Source of the DNA: Pseudomonas chlororaphis
GTDB taxonomy: Bacteria; Pseudomonadota; Gammaproteobacteria; Pseudomonadales; Pseudomonadaceae
Reading direction: 5' to 3'
NCBI GenBank assembly: GCA_001023535.1
Contig: CP011020.1
Coordinates: forward strand, 2,183,734-2,247,733
DNA length: 64,000 nucleotides
The translations under genes and the position numbers were made by a program. The notes below the pieces were generated by a model. It was not told where the DNA came from. It searched no databases and worked only from the letters and a program-made list of their open reading frames with translations. This document shows, piece after piece, positions 29,234 through 38,332 of the stretch. Numbering within the stretch: position 1 is the stretch's first letter; the number at the start of each line of letters is the position of its first letter.

Positions 29234-29893
29234 TCAGCCGCGACTCAAATCGTCCCGCATATCGCCGAGCAAGGACGGCGCCTGATCGCCGAACAAGTGT
29301 GGATAACATTTCTCCAGGTGCTCGAAAAAGAACGCTTCGGGGACATCGGCGAACTGCCCATGGTCGGTGATGTATTCCATCAGCTTCGCGCCTTGGCGAT
29401 TGAACGGGTGGAAAACGCTGTCGTGGCGGCCATCGAACTCCAGCGGCGCGACGTCGAACAGCTCGCACAAGCCCTGGTTGAACGCCGGCGTGGCCTTGAC
29501 CCAGCGGCCGTCCAGGTACAGCTCGGTGTAACCGTGCATGGCGAACACGTCGCTGCGCAGCAACGCCAGCAAACGGGGCGTGGACAGGTGGTTGCGCACA
29601 TCCGCCAGGCCGATGCGTGCCGGAATGCCGCAATGCCGGGCACAGCCGGCGAGCAGCGTGGCCTTGGGCACGCAGTAGCTTTCCCCGTGGCTCAGCGCAT
29701 GGCTGGCACGCAGAGTCGCCGGATCGCGACTGAAGGTATACGGGTTGTACCGCACCGCCTCGCGCACGGCGTAGTAAAGGTTGACCGCCTGCGCCACAGG
29801 GTCGCGGTCGGCACCGCGATGCGCCTCGGCAAAGGCGATGACCTGTGGATGATCGCTGTCGATGAAGCGGCTGGGCGTCAGGTAGGACTGCAT
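29234..29893 (-). CDS. Transglutaminase-like cysteine peptidase-fold protein
   Basis: 219 residues with the transglutaminase-like core: Cys in GESYCVPKATLLAGCARHCGIPAR, His in MHGYTELYLDGRW, and a following Asp-containing strand. Such cytoplasmic proteins in bacteria are mostly uncharacterised peptidases or amidases. No signal peptide. Start at 29893 (MQSYLTPSRF) has GGAGG eleven bases upstream; the longer start reads into the intergenic region. Divergent from fadE, about 275 bases away. Confidence 0.85.
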   Translation of the reverse strand: MQSYLTPSRFIDSDHPQVIAFAEAHRGADRDPVAQAVNLYYAVREAVRYNPYTFSRDPATLRASHALSHGESYCVPKATLLAGCARHCGIPARIGLADVRNHLSTPRLLALLRSDVFAMHGYTELYLDGRWVKATPAFNQGLCELFDVAPLEFDGRHDSVFHPFNRQGAKLMEYITDHGQFADVPEAFFFEHLEKCYPHLFGDQAPSLLGDMRDDLSRG

Positions 29894-30168
29894 GCAGGAA
29901 GGCCTCCGGGAAACGCCGGCCATCGTGGCTGGCATCGGCAAAACCCGAGTCTATCCACAGCCCCGTTGCAGCGATAACGGCGTTTCGGCCAAACAATGGC
30001 GTTTTCTCACCTGGATAACGAACGATTTCCCACGGCTGTTGCCAACCAGACTGGCGCACTGCATCCAGGGTTTCCCACGAAATCAATCACATCGCGCCGA
30101 CCGCCGGTTTTGCAGAGGCCGTCTAAGCTCTGTGGGTCGGTTTTGCCCTGGTTCACGGAGGATTACCT

Positions 30169-32616
30169 ATGCTGTTGTTGTGGATACTGGTCCTGGTCAT
30201 CGGGATCGCCTGGCTGGCCCATCGGCGCACCGCCCCGTTGCCCGCACTGGGCATCGTCGCGGTCTACCTGCTGGCCATGGGCATTTTCAGCCGCGCCCCC
30301 GGGTGGCTGATGCTGGTTCTGTGGGTGATGCTCGCCGCCGTCGCGGCTCCCCTGCTGCTGCCAGACCTGCGTCGCCGGTATTTCAGCGCGCCGATGTTCG
30401 ACTGGTTCCAGAAAACCCTGCCGCCCATGTCCCAGACCGAACGCGACGCCATCGACGCCGGCACGGTGTGGTGGGACGGCGAACTGTTCAGCGGTCGCCC
30501 GGACTGGGACCTGCTGCTGTCCTACCCCAAGGTGCAGTTGACCGAGGAAGAACAGGCGTTCCTCGACGGCCCGACGGAAGAACTCTGCGCGATGGTCAGT
30601 GACTGGCAGATCGGCCAGGCCATGGACCTGCCGCCCGAAGCCTGGGCCCATATCAAGACGCACGGTTTCTTCGCCCTCATCATTCCCAAGGAATACGGCG
30701 GCAAGGGCTTCTCCGCCTACGCCCACTCCCAGGTGGCGATGAAGCTGGCGACCCGCAGCGGCGACCTGGCGTCCACGGTAATGGTCCCCAACTCCCTCGG
30801 CCCGGCGGAACTGCTGCTGCACTACGGCACCGATGAACAACGCGACCACTACCTGCCACGGCTGGCCCGGGGCGACGATATCCCCTGCTTTGCCCTGACC
30901 GGGCCGCTGGCCGGCTCCGACGCCGGGGCGATGCCCGACACAGGCATTATCTGCAAGGGCGAATGGCAAGGCCGGGAAACCCTGGGCCTGCGCCTGAACT
31001 GGGAAAAGCGCTACATCACCCTCGGCCCGGTGGCCACCCTCCTCGGCCTGGCCTTCAAGGCGTACGACCCCGACCACCTGCTGGGTGACGAAGAAGACCT
31101 GGGCATCAGCCTTGCACTGATCCCCACCGACACCCCGGGCGTACACATCGGCCGCCGCCACCTGCCACTCGGCGCGGCGTTCATGAACGGGCCGAACTGG
31201 GGCAAGGACGTGTTCATCCCGCTGGACTTCCTCATTGGCGGCCAACCGATGCTCGGCAAAGGCTGGATGATGCTGATGAACTGCCTGTCGGTCGGGCGTT
31301 CGATTTCCCTGCCCGCGGTGGGCACCGGCGCGGCCAAGTTCACCAGCCTGGTGACGGGCCAGTACACCCAGGTGCGCGAGCAGTTCAACGTCCCGCTGTC
31401 AGCGTTCGAAGGCATCCAGGAAGCCATGGCGCGCATCGGCGGCAACGCCTGGCTGATGGACGCGGCCCGCATGCTGACCGCCAACGCCGTGGACCTGGGG
31501 GAGAAACCCTCGGTGCTGTCGGCGATCCTCAAGTACCACCTGACCGAGCGCGGTCGTGAATGCATCAGCCACGCCATGGACGTGCACGGTGGCAAGGGCA
31601 TTATCATGGGCCCGAACAACTACCTGGGCCGCAGCTGGCAAGGGGCGCCGATCTTCATTACGGTCGAAGGCGCGAACATCCTCTCGCGCAACCTGATGAT
31701 CTTCGGCCAGGGCGCCATCCGCTGCCATCCGTTCGTGCTCAAGGAAATGGCCCTGGCCACCCGTGAGGACAAGGACCAGGCCCTGGTGGAATTCGACGGC
31801 CTGTTGCTCAAGCACATTGGCTTCGCCATCAGCAATGCCGCCAGCACGCTGGTGTTGAACCTGGGCCTCGGCCGCTTTGAACACGCACCGGGCAATGCCT
31901 TGAGCCAGGGCTACTTCCGCGCCCTCAACCGGCAGGCGGCGGCATTCGCCCTGCTGGCGGACCTGAGCATGATGCTGCTGGGTGGCGAGCTCAAGCGTCG
32001 TGAACGACTGTCGGCACGCCTGGGGGATGTGTTGAGCAATCTTTACCTGGCGTCCGCGGCACTCAAGCGCTACCACGACCTGGATTCGCCGGACCACATG
32101 GCGCCGCTGTTCACCTGGGCCATGGAGGAAAGCCTCGGCCAGTCGGAACGTGCGCTGGACGAACTGCTGGCCAATTTCCCGAACCGGGTATTGGGTTGTC
32201 TGTTGCGTGGAGTGGTGTTCCCGTTCGGCCGTCACCACAAGGGCCCGAGCGACAGGTTGGATGCCGAGGTGGCCGCGGTGATAGGCCGGGCCAAGGGTGA
32301 TCCGACCCTCGAAGAACTGCTGCAGGGTTGCTACCGTCCACAATCGGCGGACGATCCGGTAGGTGCCCTGCAGCACGCCGCCGACCTGCTGGGCGCCGCC
32401 CATCCGGCGCAGAAAAAACTCCACGTCGCGCTCAAGCAAGGTCAGCTCGACCCGGCGCCAGGCGAACCCCTCATCGATGCCGCCCTCCAAGCCGGGGTGC
32501 TGCAAGCCGGCGAAGCCGAGGCCCTGCGCGTGGCCGAAGCGGCGCGGCGCAAGGTCATCGACGTGGATGACTTCGACAAGGAGGCGCTGACACTGGCCGA
32601 AGCCAAGGTCCGCTGA
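30169..32616 (+). CDS. fadE: Acyl-CoA dehydrogenase FadE
   Basis: First step of beta-oxidation: FAD-dependent dehydrogenation of acyl-CoA. 815 residues, the length of E. coli FadE, longer than ordinary acyl-CoA dehydrogenases. Two hydrophobic segments at the N-terminus (about 1-17 and 24-60) anchor it to the membrane; the dehydrogenase core follows (IIPKEYGGKGFSAYAHS, FALTGPLAGSDAGA, MDVHGGKGIIMGP), then the FadE-specific C-terminal domain of about 280 residues. GGAGG lies eight bases before the ATG. Followed by a small conserved gene. Confidence 0.95.
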   Translation: MLLLWILVLVIGIAWLAHRRTAPLPALGIVAVYLLAMGIFSRAPGWLMLVLWVMLAAVAAPLLLPDLRRRYFSAPMFDWFQKTLPPMSQTERDAIDAGTVWWDGELFSGRPDWDLLLSYPKVQLTEEEQAFLDGPTEELCAMVSDWQIGQAMDLPPEAWAHIKTHGFFALIIPKEYGGKGFSAYAHSQVAMKLATRSGDLASTVMVPNSLGPAELLLHYGTDEQRDHYLPRLARGDDIPCFALTGPLAGSDAGAMPDTGIICKGEWQGRETLGLRLNWEKRYITLGPVATLLGLAFKAYDPDHLLGDEEDLGISLALIPTDTPGVHIGRRHLPLGAAFMNGPNWGKDVFIPLDFLIGGQPMLGKGWMMLMNCLSVGRSISLPAVGTGAAKFTSLVTGQYTQVREQFNVPLSAFEGIQEAMARIGGNAWLMDAARMLTANAVDLGEKPSVLSAILKYHLTERGRECISHAMDVHGGKGIIMGPNNYLGRSWQGAPIFITVEGANILSRNLMIFGQGAIRCHPFVLKEMALATREDKDQALVEFDGLLLKHIGFAISNAASTLVLNLGLGRFEHAPGNALSQGYFRALNRQAAAFALLADLSMMLLGGELKRRERLSARLGDVLSNLYLASAALKRYHDLDSPDHMAPLFTWAMEESLGQSERALDELLANFPNRVLGCLLRGVVFPFGRHHKGPSDRLDAEVAAVIGRAKGDPTLEELLQGCYRPQSADDPVGALQHAADLLGAAHPAQKKLHVALKQGQLDPAPGEPLIDAALQAGVLQAGEAEALRVAEAARRKVIDVDDFDKEALTLAEAKVR

Positions 32617-32622
32617 GTCCGT

Positions 32623-32670
32623 GACGAGGGGCCTGCTGCACCGTCCCGCGGGAGCAGGCGCCCCTCGCCG
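32623..32670. repeat. REP-type palindrome after fadE
   Basis: GACGAGGGGCCTGCT and AGCAGGCGCCCCTCG form imperfect inverted arms, with the GACGAGGGG head of the GTGGCGAGGG REP family. Six bases after the fadE stop, where it may also protect the mRNA 3' end or limit read-through. Confidence 0.6.
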
Positions 32671-32756
32671 CGATGTCCCACTGATCCGCGGCCATGTAAA
32701 AGCCGGCGCGGGGGCTTTATACTCCTGCGCCCGTTTTGCTCTTGAGGACTTATCTC

Positions 32757-33164
32757 GTGTCCAATGTCGTTGCCGATCATCTTGTCCTGCTCGACCACTT
32801 GCGCAGCATCCTGGTCGCCGTAGGTGAGGCCGAACAGGTTCCCGAAGAAAGCCATGCCCTGTTCCTGGAGCGCTTCGACGAACTGCGTGCCCAGTTGCCC
32901 GTCGACCCGATCGAAAGCCAGTACCTGGGCCAGGACCTCTTGTGCCAGGTGATCGTGCGCTATCCACAGATCGCCCACCTGGTGCCACGCGACCTGCTCT
33001 GGTACTTCGGCGGTGATTGCCTGCACTACATGCCCGATGAAGAAATCGACCTGTACCAGGCCCTGGAGGAGCGTCGTTTCGAAGCCGAACAAAACGACGA
33101 GCCGTTCGACTGGAACCAGGAAAAGCAGTTGCTGTCAATGTCCGACCAGGACAGCAAGCATTGA
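32757..33164 (+). CDS. Conserved hypothetical protein following fadE
   Basis: 135-residue acidic soluble protein from a GTG at 32757, starting VSNVVADHLVLLDHLRSIL. A GAGGA site lies about nine bases upstream; the ATG seven codons earlier is worse placed. The sequence contains YFGGDCLHYMPDEEIDLYQALEERR and an Asp/Glu-rich C-terminus, with no membrane segment or motif I recognise. A protein of this size sits next to the fadE-like gene in P. aeruginosa too, sometimes labelled dehydrogenase without basis. Function unknown; a helper for FadE is only a guess. Confidence 0.82.
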   Translation: MSNVVADHLVLLDHLRSILVAVGEAEQVPEESHALFLERFDELRAQLPVDPIESQYLGQDLLCQVIVRYPQIAHLVPRDLLWYFGGDCLHYMPDEEIDLYQALEERRFEAEQNDEPFDWNQEKQLLSMSDQDSKH

Positions 33165-33180
33165 TTGCGTCGTGACACAC

Positions 33181-33216
33181 AAAGGCCCGCCTGGATCACC
33201 CAGCGGGCCTTTTTTC
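33181..33216 (+). terminator. Rho-independent terminator
   Basis: AAAGGCCCGC / GCGGGCCTTTTTT stem with an 11-base loop, 17 bases after the preceding stop codon. Confidence 0.9.
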
Positions 33217-33606
33217 ATGGCTTGTCGGCGGCGATGGTCATGGGCCCGCTGGCGAGCAGGATCGCTCCCATAACCACTCGCCCCCCTGCTCGCGAAGCGC
33301 TCCCAAAGATCCCCACCTCACCAAAAAGACAGTTTATTGACGCGCAATCTGTCATGAATTTCACCACCGCCACTTTTCAGACGTTTTTTTCATTTTTGAC
33401 GTGGCGCTTTGCCATAGGTGAACTACCGTCAACAGAACCGAGCACGGTGGCTGGCAAATTGCCCTTCAAGGGAGCCGTCCATTGCAGCCGTCCGCTCGTC
33501 CACCCGGCCTTGTCCCGGGTGATGCGATAGGGGGCAGCCCGGGCCCATCGATGATCCGAGGCAATTGGTTAAGCCTAGGGACGGCCAGTCTGTCGAGGAT
33601 CATCCT
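33217..33606. other. Intergenic region upstream of the Tad secretin gene
   Basis: No gene seen. 33249-33305 holds two degraded REP halves (GGCGAGCAGGATCGCTCCCA and CTGCTCGCGAAGCGCTCCCA). 33340-33430 is AT-richer than its surroundings and probably carries the promoter for rcpA; TTGACG occurs twice (33347 and 33397), but neither has a convincing -10 at the right distance. Confidence 0.5.
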
Positions 33607-34830
33607 ATGAACCAGCGTACCGCGCTTGCTTTGAAACACGTTATCCATGGTCTGTTCTGGATGGGCTTCGGCCTGGAAACGGCGCAGGCCGTTGCCGCCG
33701 ATTGTTCCCAGTTAGACAGCCTGCCAGCGACCTTCGAGGTCGGCCAGGGTTTGCAGAATGAACTGCGCATCCTCGCCCCCGTGACGAAGTTGGCGGTGGG
33801 TGACCCGAAAATTGCCGATGTACAACCCAGTGGCAGTGACGCTTTCATTCTCACCGGCCTGGCACCGGGCGCCACCAGCCTGATGGTCTGGACGGATTGC
33901 TCGAAAATACCCCGCCAGAGCATGGTTTTCGTCAAGGGTCGGGCCACGGCCGCGCTGACCAGCGTGGCGAGCGTGCCCTCCGAAGACCCGATGCTGCTTG
34001 CCCAGGTCCAGACCGACATCCGTTTCGTCGAGGTCAGCCGGACCAAGCTCAAGGAAGCCTCGACGTCGCTGTTCGGCACCCGTGGCAACTTCCTGTTCGG
34101 CTCGCCGAGGACCCTGCCCACCATCGGCGGGGTGGTGCGCCCTTCCCTGCCGGTCAACAACGACATGTTCAACTTGTCGTTCGCCACCGGTAAAACCCTG
34201 CTGATGATCAATGCCTTGGAGGGCAGCGGTTTTGCCTACACCCTGGCACGGCCGAGCCTAGTGGCCCTCAGCGGACAGAGCGCCAGTTTCCTGGCCGGCG
34301 GCGAAGTGCCGATCCCGGTGCCCAGTTCCGGCAGCGATAACGTGTCCATCGAGTACAAGGAGTTCGGTATTCGCCTGACCCTGACCCCCACTGTCATCGG
34401 CCAGAACCGCATCGCCCTGAAGGTCGCGCCGGAAGTCAGCGAGCTGGATTTCACCAATGCCGTGAACATCGCCGGGACCCTGGTGCCAGCGCTCACCGTG
34501 CGCCGTACCGATACCAGCATTGCCCTGGCCGACGGCGAAAGCTTTGTCATCAGCGGCCTGATCAGCACGCGCAACAGCTCACAGGTGAACAAGCTTCCGG
34601 GGCTGGGTGATATCCCTGTGCTGGGCGCGTTCTTCCGCGACCACTCCATCGACCGCGAGGAACGCGAGCTGTTGATGATCGTCACGCCGCACCTGGTCCA
34701 GCCCTTGGCCGCCAATGCACAACTGCCGACATTACCGGGTGAGCAACTGCGCAACTACGACCCGAATTTCTATCGCATGTATTTCCTCGAACATGGCGAG
34801 TTCGATAACCGCAGCGGGCTTTCCCAATGA
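33607..34830 (+). CDS. rcpA: Tad/Flp pilus outer-membrane secretin (RcpA/CpaC)
   Basis: Ring-forming outer-membrane channel for the Flp pilus. 407 residues from MNQRTALALK (GAGGATCATCCT before the ATG). A signal peptide is likely at about 1-31. An N-terminal pilus-type BON-like domain follows (about 35-115, FEVGQGLQNELRILAPVTKLAVGDPKIADVQ in part), and the secretin core has GGEVPIPVPSSG, LTLTPTVIG, FVISGLIS and PGLGDIPVLGAFFR. Slightly short for CpaC proteins. It heads a three-gene plus-strand operon that converges on the main tad operon, unlike the usual rcpC-rcpA order. Confidence 0.92.
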   Translation: MNQRTALALKHVIHGLFWMGFGLETAQAVAADCSQLDSLPATFEVGQGLQNELRILAPVTKLAVGDPKIADVQPSGSDAFILTGLAPGATSLMVWTDCSKIPRQSMVFVKGRATAALTSVASVPSEDPMLLAQVQTDIRFVEVSRTKLKEASTSLFGTRGNFLFGSPRTLPTIGGVVRPSLPVNNDMFNLSFATGKTLLMINALEGSGFAYTLARPSLVALSGQSASFLAGGEVPIPVPSSGSDNVSIEYKEFGIRLTLTPTVIGQNRIALKVAPEVSELDFTNAVNIAGTLVPALTVRRTDTSIALADGESFVISGLISTRNSSQVNKLPGLGDIPVLGAFFRDHSIDREERELLMIVTPHLVQPLAANAQLPTLPGEQLRNYDPNFYRMYFLEHGEFDNRSGLSQ

Positions 34831-34886
34831 GCCGGCGCCCTAAGTACCTGGCGCCTGGCGTCCAACCCATTGCGAGGGGATATTCC

Positions 34887-35600
34887 ATGAAAGCAGCAAT
34901 CGCGGTAGCCGCAACATTGATGCTGGCCGGCTGTTCCAGCCATGGCGTGGTGGCGTCGGACCCGACCCATTGCGCCAAGCCCAGCGCCGATCAGGAGCTG
35001 GCCCTCAACATGGCCGACGACATGGCCAACGAGGGGCGCTTGTACGCCAGCCTGGCGAACCTGGAACGCCTGCCCGAGGACCTGGTCCAGGTGCGCCTGC
35101 GCAAGGCCCGGGTATTGCGCCTGATGGGGCGCAGCGAGGCGGAGCCCTTGTATAGAAGCCTGCTCGGAACCTGCCTGGCCGCCGACGGCGAACATGGCCT
35201 GGGCCAACTGGCCGCCGTCAAGAACGACAACGCGAGCGCCACGGAGCACCTGGAACGGGCCGCGAAAATGGCCCCGACCGAAGGCAAGATCCGCAATGAC
35301 CTGGGGGTCGTCTACCTCAATCAGAAACGCATTCCCCAAGCGCGCTTCGAGTTCATGACCGCCATGGAGCTCCAGCAATCCGACGCCCTGGCGGCGCTCA
35401 ACATGGTGACCCTGTTGATCTACCAGGACAACTGGAAGCAAGCGGCCGAACTGGCGAGCATGGCCAAGCTCAATCCCCAGCAGATCGCGGACGCCCAGGC
35501 CCGCGCCGAAAGAATCAGAGGCTCGGCCCCCAACGCAGCAACGTCGCAAGCGAACCGCCTGGAAGAGGTCGTCGATGCCTCATCCGGCGCGGTCAAGTAG
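34887..35600 (+). CDS. tadD: Tad pilus TPR lipoprotein (TadD)
   Basis: 237 residues from the ATG at 34887. A lipoprotein signal with lipobox LAGC puts the lipidated Cys at residue 16. The mature part is helical with TPR-like repeats (about 95-200; IRNDLGVVYLNQKRIPQAR, ALAALNMVTLLIYQDNWKQAAEL in part). TadD is thought to be a pilotin-like assembly factor for the secretin. An upstream in-frame ATG at 34827 overlaps the secretin stop but would bury the lipoprotein signal, so it is rejected. Confidence 0.87.
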   Translation: MKAAIAVAATLMLAGCSSHGVVASDPTHCAKPSADQELALNMADDMANEGRLYASLANLERLPEDLVQVRLRKARVLRLMGRSEAEPLYRSLLGTCLAADGEHGLGQLAAVKNDNASATEHLERAAKMAPTEGKIRNDLGVVYLNQKRIPQARFEFMTAMELQQSDALAALNMVTLLIYQDNWKQAAELASMAKLNPQQIADAQARAERIRGSAPNAATSQANRLEEVVDASSGAVK

Positions 35601-35622
35601 AGCGTGACGAGGAGTCCATGAG

Positions 35623-35895
35623 ATGAAAACCAAACAACTGATGATCGTGTGCACGCTGTGCCTGTCCACCCCGGCCTGGGCGATCGACCCGGGCCCCTCC
35701 TCGACAGCCCAGCAAGGTACCGAAAGCTGGATGCAACTGCAGATCCGCGGCGTGGTGGCGTCCACCCACTTGCAGACCGCCTCGGCCGCCGAGCGCGAAC
35801 TGGCCATGCAGCGCTGGCTCAATAGCTTCAACTATCCCATTCCGGAATTCTTTGACCAGGACACGGGCGGGGACATCAGCAGCGGCAGCAAATGA
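35623..35895 (+). CDS. DUF3613 small exported protein
   Basis: 90 residues: signal peptide at about 1-20 (ending TPAWA) and a short mature part with SWMQLQIRGVVASTHLQTAS and RWLNSFNYPIPEFF. It fits the DUF3613 family, which I know from Pseudomonas tad loci; its role is unknown. It is the third gene of the secretin operon, 22 bases after tadD. Since no rcpB is recognisable here, it may serve as a periplasmic partner of the secretin; this is inference. Confidence 0.78.
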   Translation: MKTKQLMIVCTLCLSTPAWAIDPGPSSTAQQGTESWMQLQIRGVVASTHLQTASAAERELAMQRWLNSFNYPIPEFFDQDTGGDISSGSK

Positions 35896-35933
35896 AGTAC
35901 GAGGTGGGTTGAACAAAGGTTTTAAACCGTACC

Positions 35934-36026
35934 GTGGCGAGGGCGCTTGCTCCCGCTCGGGTGCGCAGCAGCTGCCAAAAGCAAGGGCCGCTGCGCCGCC
36001 CGAGCGGGAGCAAGCGCCCTCGCCAC
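35934..36026. repeat. REPIN 1 of the Tad intergenic cluster
   Basis: GTGGCGAGGGCGCTTGCTCCC at the left is the exact inverted complement of the right end (GGGAGCAAGCGCCCTCGCCAC). The arms continue inward with CGGGTGCGCAGC-type matches. No coding potential. Confidence 0.9.
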
Positions 36027-36068
36027 ATGTTGTGTTTAGCCGGGATAGGTCTGTTGTCACTCTACTTT

Positions 36069-36196
36069 GTAGCGAGGGGATTCATCCCCGTTGGGCGCGC
36101 AGCGGCCCTGAACCTGGGCGCTCGGGGTATCTGTTCGAAGGGGATTGGCATCGAGGGGTGGCTGCGCACCCCAGCGGGGATGAACCCCCTCGCCAC
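36069..36196. repeat. REPIN 2 of the Tad intergenic cluster
   Basis: Outer arms GTAGCGAGGGGATTCATCCCC and GGGGATGAACCCCCTCGCCAC in inverted orientation with a longer, partly self-complementary middle (GTGCGCAGCC-like stretches). It is a variant of the neighbouring elements with a GATTCATC arm. Confidence 0.85.
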
Positions 36197-36232
36197 GGGG
36201 GCATGCTGAGTCCTGGAAACAGCAGGTACGCC

Positions 36233-36323
36233 GTGGCGAGGGCGCTTGCCCCCTCGGGTGCGCAGCCGCCGCCAAGGAGCGAGGGCCGCTGCGCTGCCCG
36301 GCGGGAGCAAGCGCCCTCGCCAC
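36233..36323. repeat. REPIN 3 of the Tad intergenic cluster
   Basis: GTGGCGAGGGCGCTTGCCCC at the left and GGGAGCAAGCGCCCTCGCCAC at the right. Closely related to the element at 35934-36026 in arms and loop, as if one derived from the other. It ends 30 bases before the tadC stop. Confidence 0.9.
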
Positions 36324-36352
36324 AACTGTTCGGCTAATGAAGGATCACCCGC

Positions 36353-37318
36353 CTACATGTTCCCGAACGCCCTGAACACGCCAATCATCGCAGGGCCGAT
36401 GGCGACCAGGAAGAAGCTGGGCCACAGGCAGAAAATCAGTGGAAAGATCAGCTTGGTGCCAATTTTCGCCCCCATTTCCTCGGCGGCCTGGGTGCGCCGG
36501 TCGCGGAATTCGTCGGCATAGATGCGCAAGGTATCGGCCACGCTGGTGCCGAAGCGAATGCTCTGCGCCAACAGGCTGACCAACCCCTGGATGTCTTCAA
36601 GCCCAGTGCGCATGGCCAGTTGCCGGAGGGCCTCGGTGCTGGTGATGCCGGCGCGGATCTGCGCGTTGACCAAGGCCAGTTCTTCGGCCAGTTCGGCCTG
36701 GCTGACCGCCATTTCTTCGGCCACTCGCTCGATGGTCGTCGGCAAGGCCAGGCCTGATTCGACGCACACCACCATCAGGTCCAGTGCATCCGGGAACGCG
36801 GCACGCAGCCGGCCCTGGCGCGCCTGCTTGCGCTTGCCGACATACAGCGACGGCAGCAGCCAGCCGAGACCGGTCACCGTCGTCACCGCCAGCAGCACGA
36901 CCACCCCGGACACCTTGATCAACGGCATCACCAGTACCGCCAGGCCGAGCAGTGCCAGCGGCATCATCAGGCGCACGGCCCAGTAGACCTGCACCGCCGA
37001 TGCAGAGCGGTAACCGGCATGGGTCAGCAGGGTCTGGGTCGCCGAGGTGCGGGCCGGGTCGGCCGAAGCGAAGCGCTGGCCCACCCGCTCCAGCAGCAGT
37101 TGCAGGTTACCCGGTGCCTCCTGCGCCGCCGAACTGCCCGAATAACCCCGCTTGATCAGCGCCAGGCGCCGCTGCACCGGGTCTTGCAGGCCCACCAGCA
37201 GCAGGAGCACGGCCACCGCCGCCAGCACGGTACTCACGCCAATCGCAGTAATGAACAACAGGCGCGCCAGTTCCTCGCTCCCGGTAAACCGACTGAACAA
37301 CCCGAGCAAATAATCCAT
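36353..37318 (-). CDS. tadC: Tad pilus inner-membrane platform protein TadC
   Basis: 321-residue type II secretion F-type protein. Hydrophobic segments near 18-43 and 110-155, the F domain in the second half (ALDLMVVCVESGLALPTTIERVA in part), and a C-terminal helix (FPLIFCLWPSFFLVAIGPA). With TadB it forms the platform on which the TadA ATPase acts. GAGGTATC precedes the ATG. Last gene of the minus-strand operon. Confidence 0.92.
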   Translation of the reverse strand: MDYLLGLFSRFTGSEELARLLFITAIGVSTVLAAVAVLLLLVGLQDPVQRRLALIKRGYSGSSAAQEAPGNLQLLLERVGQRFASADPARTSATQTLLTHAGYRSASAVQVYWAVRLMMPLALLGLAVLVMPLIKVSGVVVLLAVTTVTGLGWLLPSLYVGKRKQARQGRLRAAFPDALDLMVVCVESGLALPTTIERVAEEMAVSQAELAEELALVNAQIRAGITSTEALRQLAMRTGLEDIQGLVSLLAQSIRFGTSVADTLRIYADEFRDRRTQAAEEMGAKIGTKLIFPLIFCLWPSFFLVAIGPAMIGVFRAFGNM

Positions 37319-37345
37319 GACTGATACCTCGTGTCAGGGCAGCGA

Positions 37346-38332
37346 TCAGACCTGGATCCGGATGATTTTGCGGATCCAGAAAATCCCGACCAGCATGGCG
37401 CAGAAGGCGCCGATGATCAGCTTGTGGCCGATCGGATCATTGAGCAGCACCGGCATGTAGCTGGGGCTGGTGAGCACGATGGCGATCGCCAGCACAAAGG
37501 GAATCGCCACCAGCACCCAGGCCGACATGCGACCTTCGGCCGACAACGTGCGGATCTTGCGCTGGAAGCGGAAGCGCCCGCGAATCAACCGACTCAGGCG
37601 TTCCAGCACTTCGGTGAGGTTGCCGCCGGTCTCGCGGTGGATGAGGATCGACGTCACCAGCATCATCACCGTCATGCTCGGCATGCGCTCCAGCAGGCCC
37701 AGCATCGCCCGGCGTACGTCGTTGCCATAGTTGATGTCGGCGAAGGTCAAGCCGAACTCCTGGGCGACCGGCCCTTTGTGCTCGTCGGCAACCAGGCGCA
37801 AGGTTTCGTTGAACGGATGGCCGGCGCGCAGGGCCCGGCACATGGCGTCCAGCGCGTCCGGCAGGCCTTCCTCGAACGCGTTGAAGCGCTTGCTGCGGTC
37901 ACGCAGGATCTTCAGCACCGGCAACCAGGTGACGGCCAGCGTGGTCAGCAGCGCCACCCACCAGAGCGGCGTCACCATCAGCACCGACGCTCCCGCCACC
38001 GCACCCAGGACCAGGCCCAGCAGCATCACCCGGTAGGCGCGGTACTCGTGGCCGGCCTGCTCGATCAACTGCGTCAGGCTGGCCATGAACGGCAACTGCT
38101 CGAGTCGAGCTTCCAGGGGCGACAGGCGTGTCAGGTACTTGTGCCGCAACACGGTCTGCATATTGGGCAAATGGTTGGCCTTCTCCAGCACGTGCAAGCG
38201 CCCACGAATGCGTTTGCGCATCTTGCCGGCCTCGCCGAACACCGGCACCACCACGCCCTGGGACAGCAGAAAGACCGCGATGAAGACCATGCCAAGGAAA
38301 ATCAGGATGAATTCGCCGGGAATACCGTTCAT
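37346..38332 (-). CDS. tadB: Tad pilus inner-membrane platform protein TadB
   Basis: 328 residues from [10 protein letters not shown]; start overlaps the tadA stop by four bases (ATGA), and the ATG seven codons upstream is inside tadA. Membrane segments at about 8-25, 110-150 and 270-325, with the F-type domain holding [19 protein letters not shown] and [15 protein letters not shown]. Paralogue and partner of TadC. Confidence 0.92.
   Translation of the reverse strand: MNGIPGEFILIFLGMVFIAVFLLSQGVVVPVFGEAGKMRKRIRGRLHVLEKANHLPNMQTVLRHKYLTRLSPLEARLEQLPFMASLTQLIEQAGHEYRAYRVMLLGLVLGAVAGASVLMVTPLWWVALLTTLAVTWLPVLKILRDRSKRFNAFEEGLPDALDAMCRALRAGHPFNETLRLVADEHKGPVAQEFGLTFADINYGNDVRRAMLGLLERMPSMTVMMLVTSILIHRETGGNLTEVLERLSRLIRGRFRFQRKIRTLSAEGRMSAWVLVAIPFVLAIAIVLTSPSYMPVLLNDPIGHKLIIGAFCAMLVGIFWIRKIIRIQV

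Noticed and set aside
29982..29994. GTTTCGGCCAAAC palindrome upstream of fadE as a PsrA/FadR-like operator
   Set aside because: Half-sites are in the opposite order to the GAAAC/GTTTC type and the site is about 175 bases from the fadE start; too weak to call.
31399..33180. Minus-strand frame of 593 codons over fadE and the following gene
   Set aside because: Reverse shadow of fadE, with no motif; fadE is clear on the plus strand.
35852..36337. Small frames through the REPIN cluster
   Set aside because: They translate the palindromes (both strands give similar ARALAP-type peptides) and have no ribosome binding sites.
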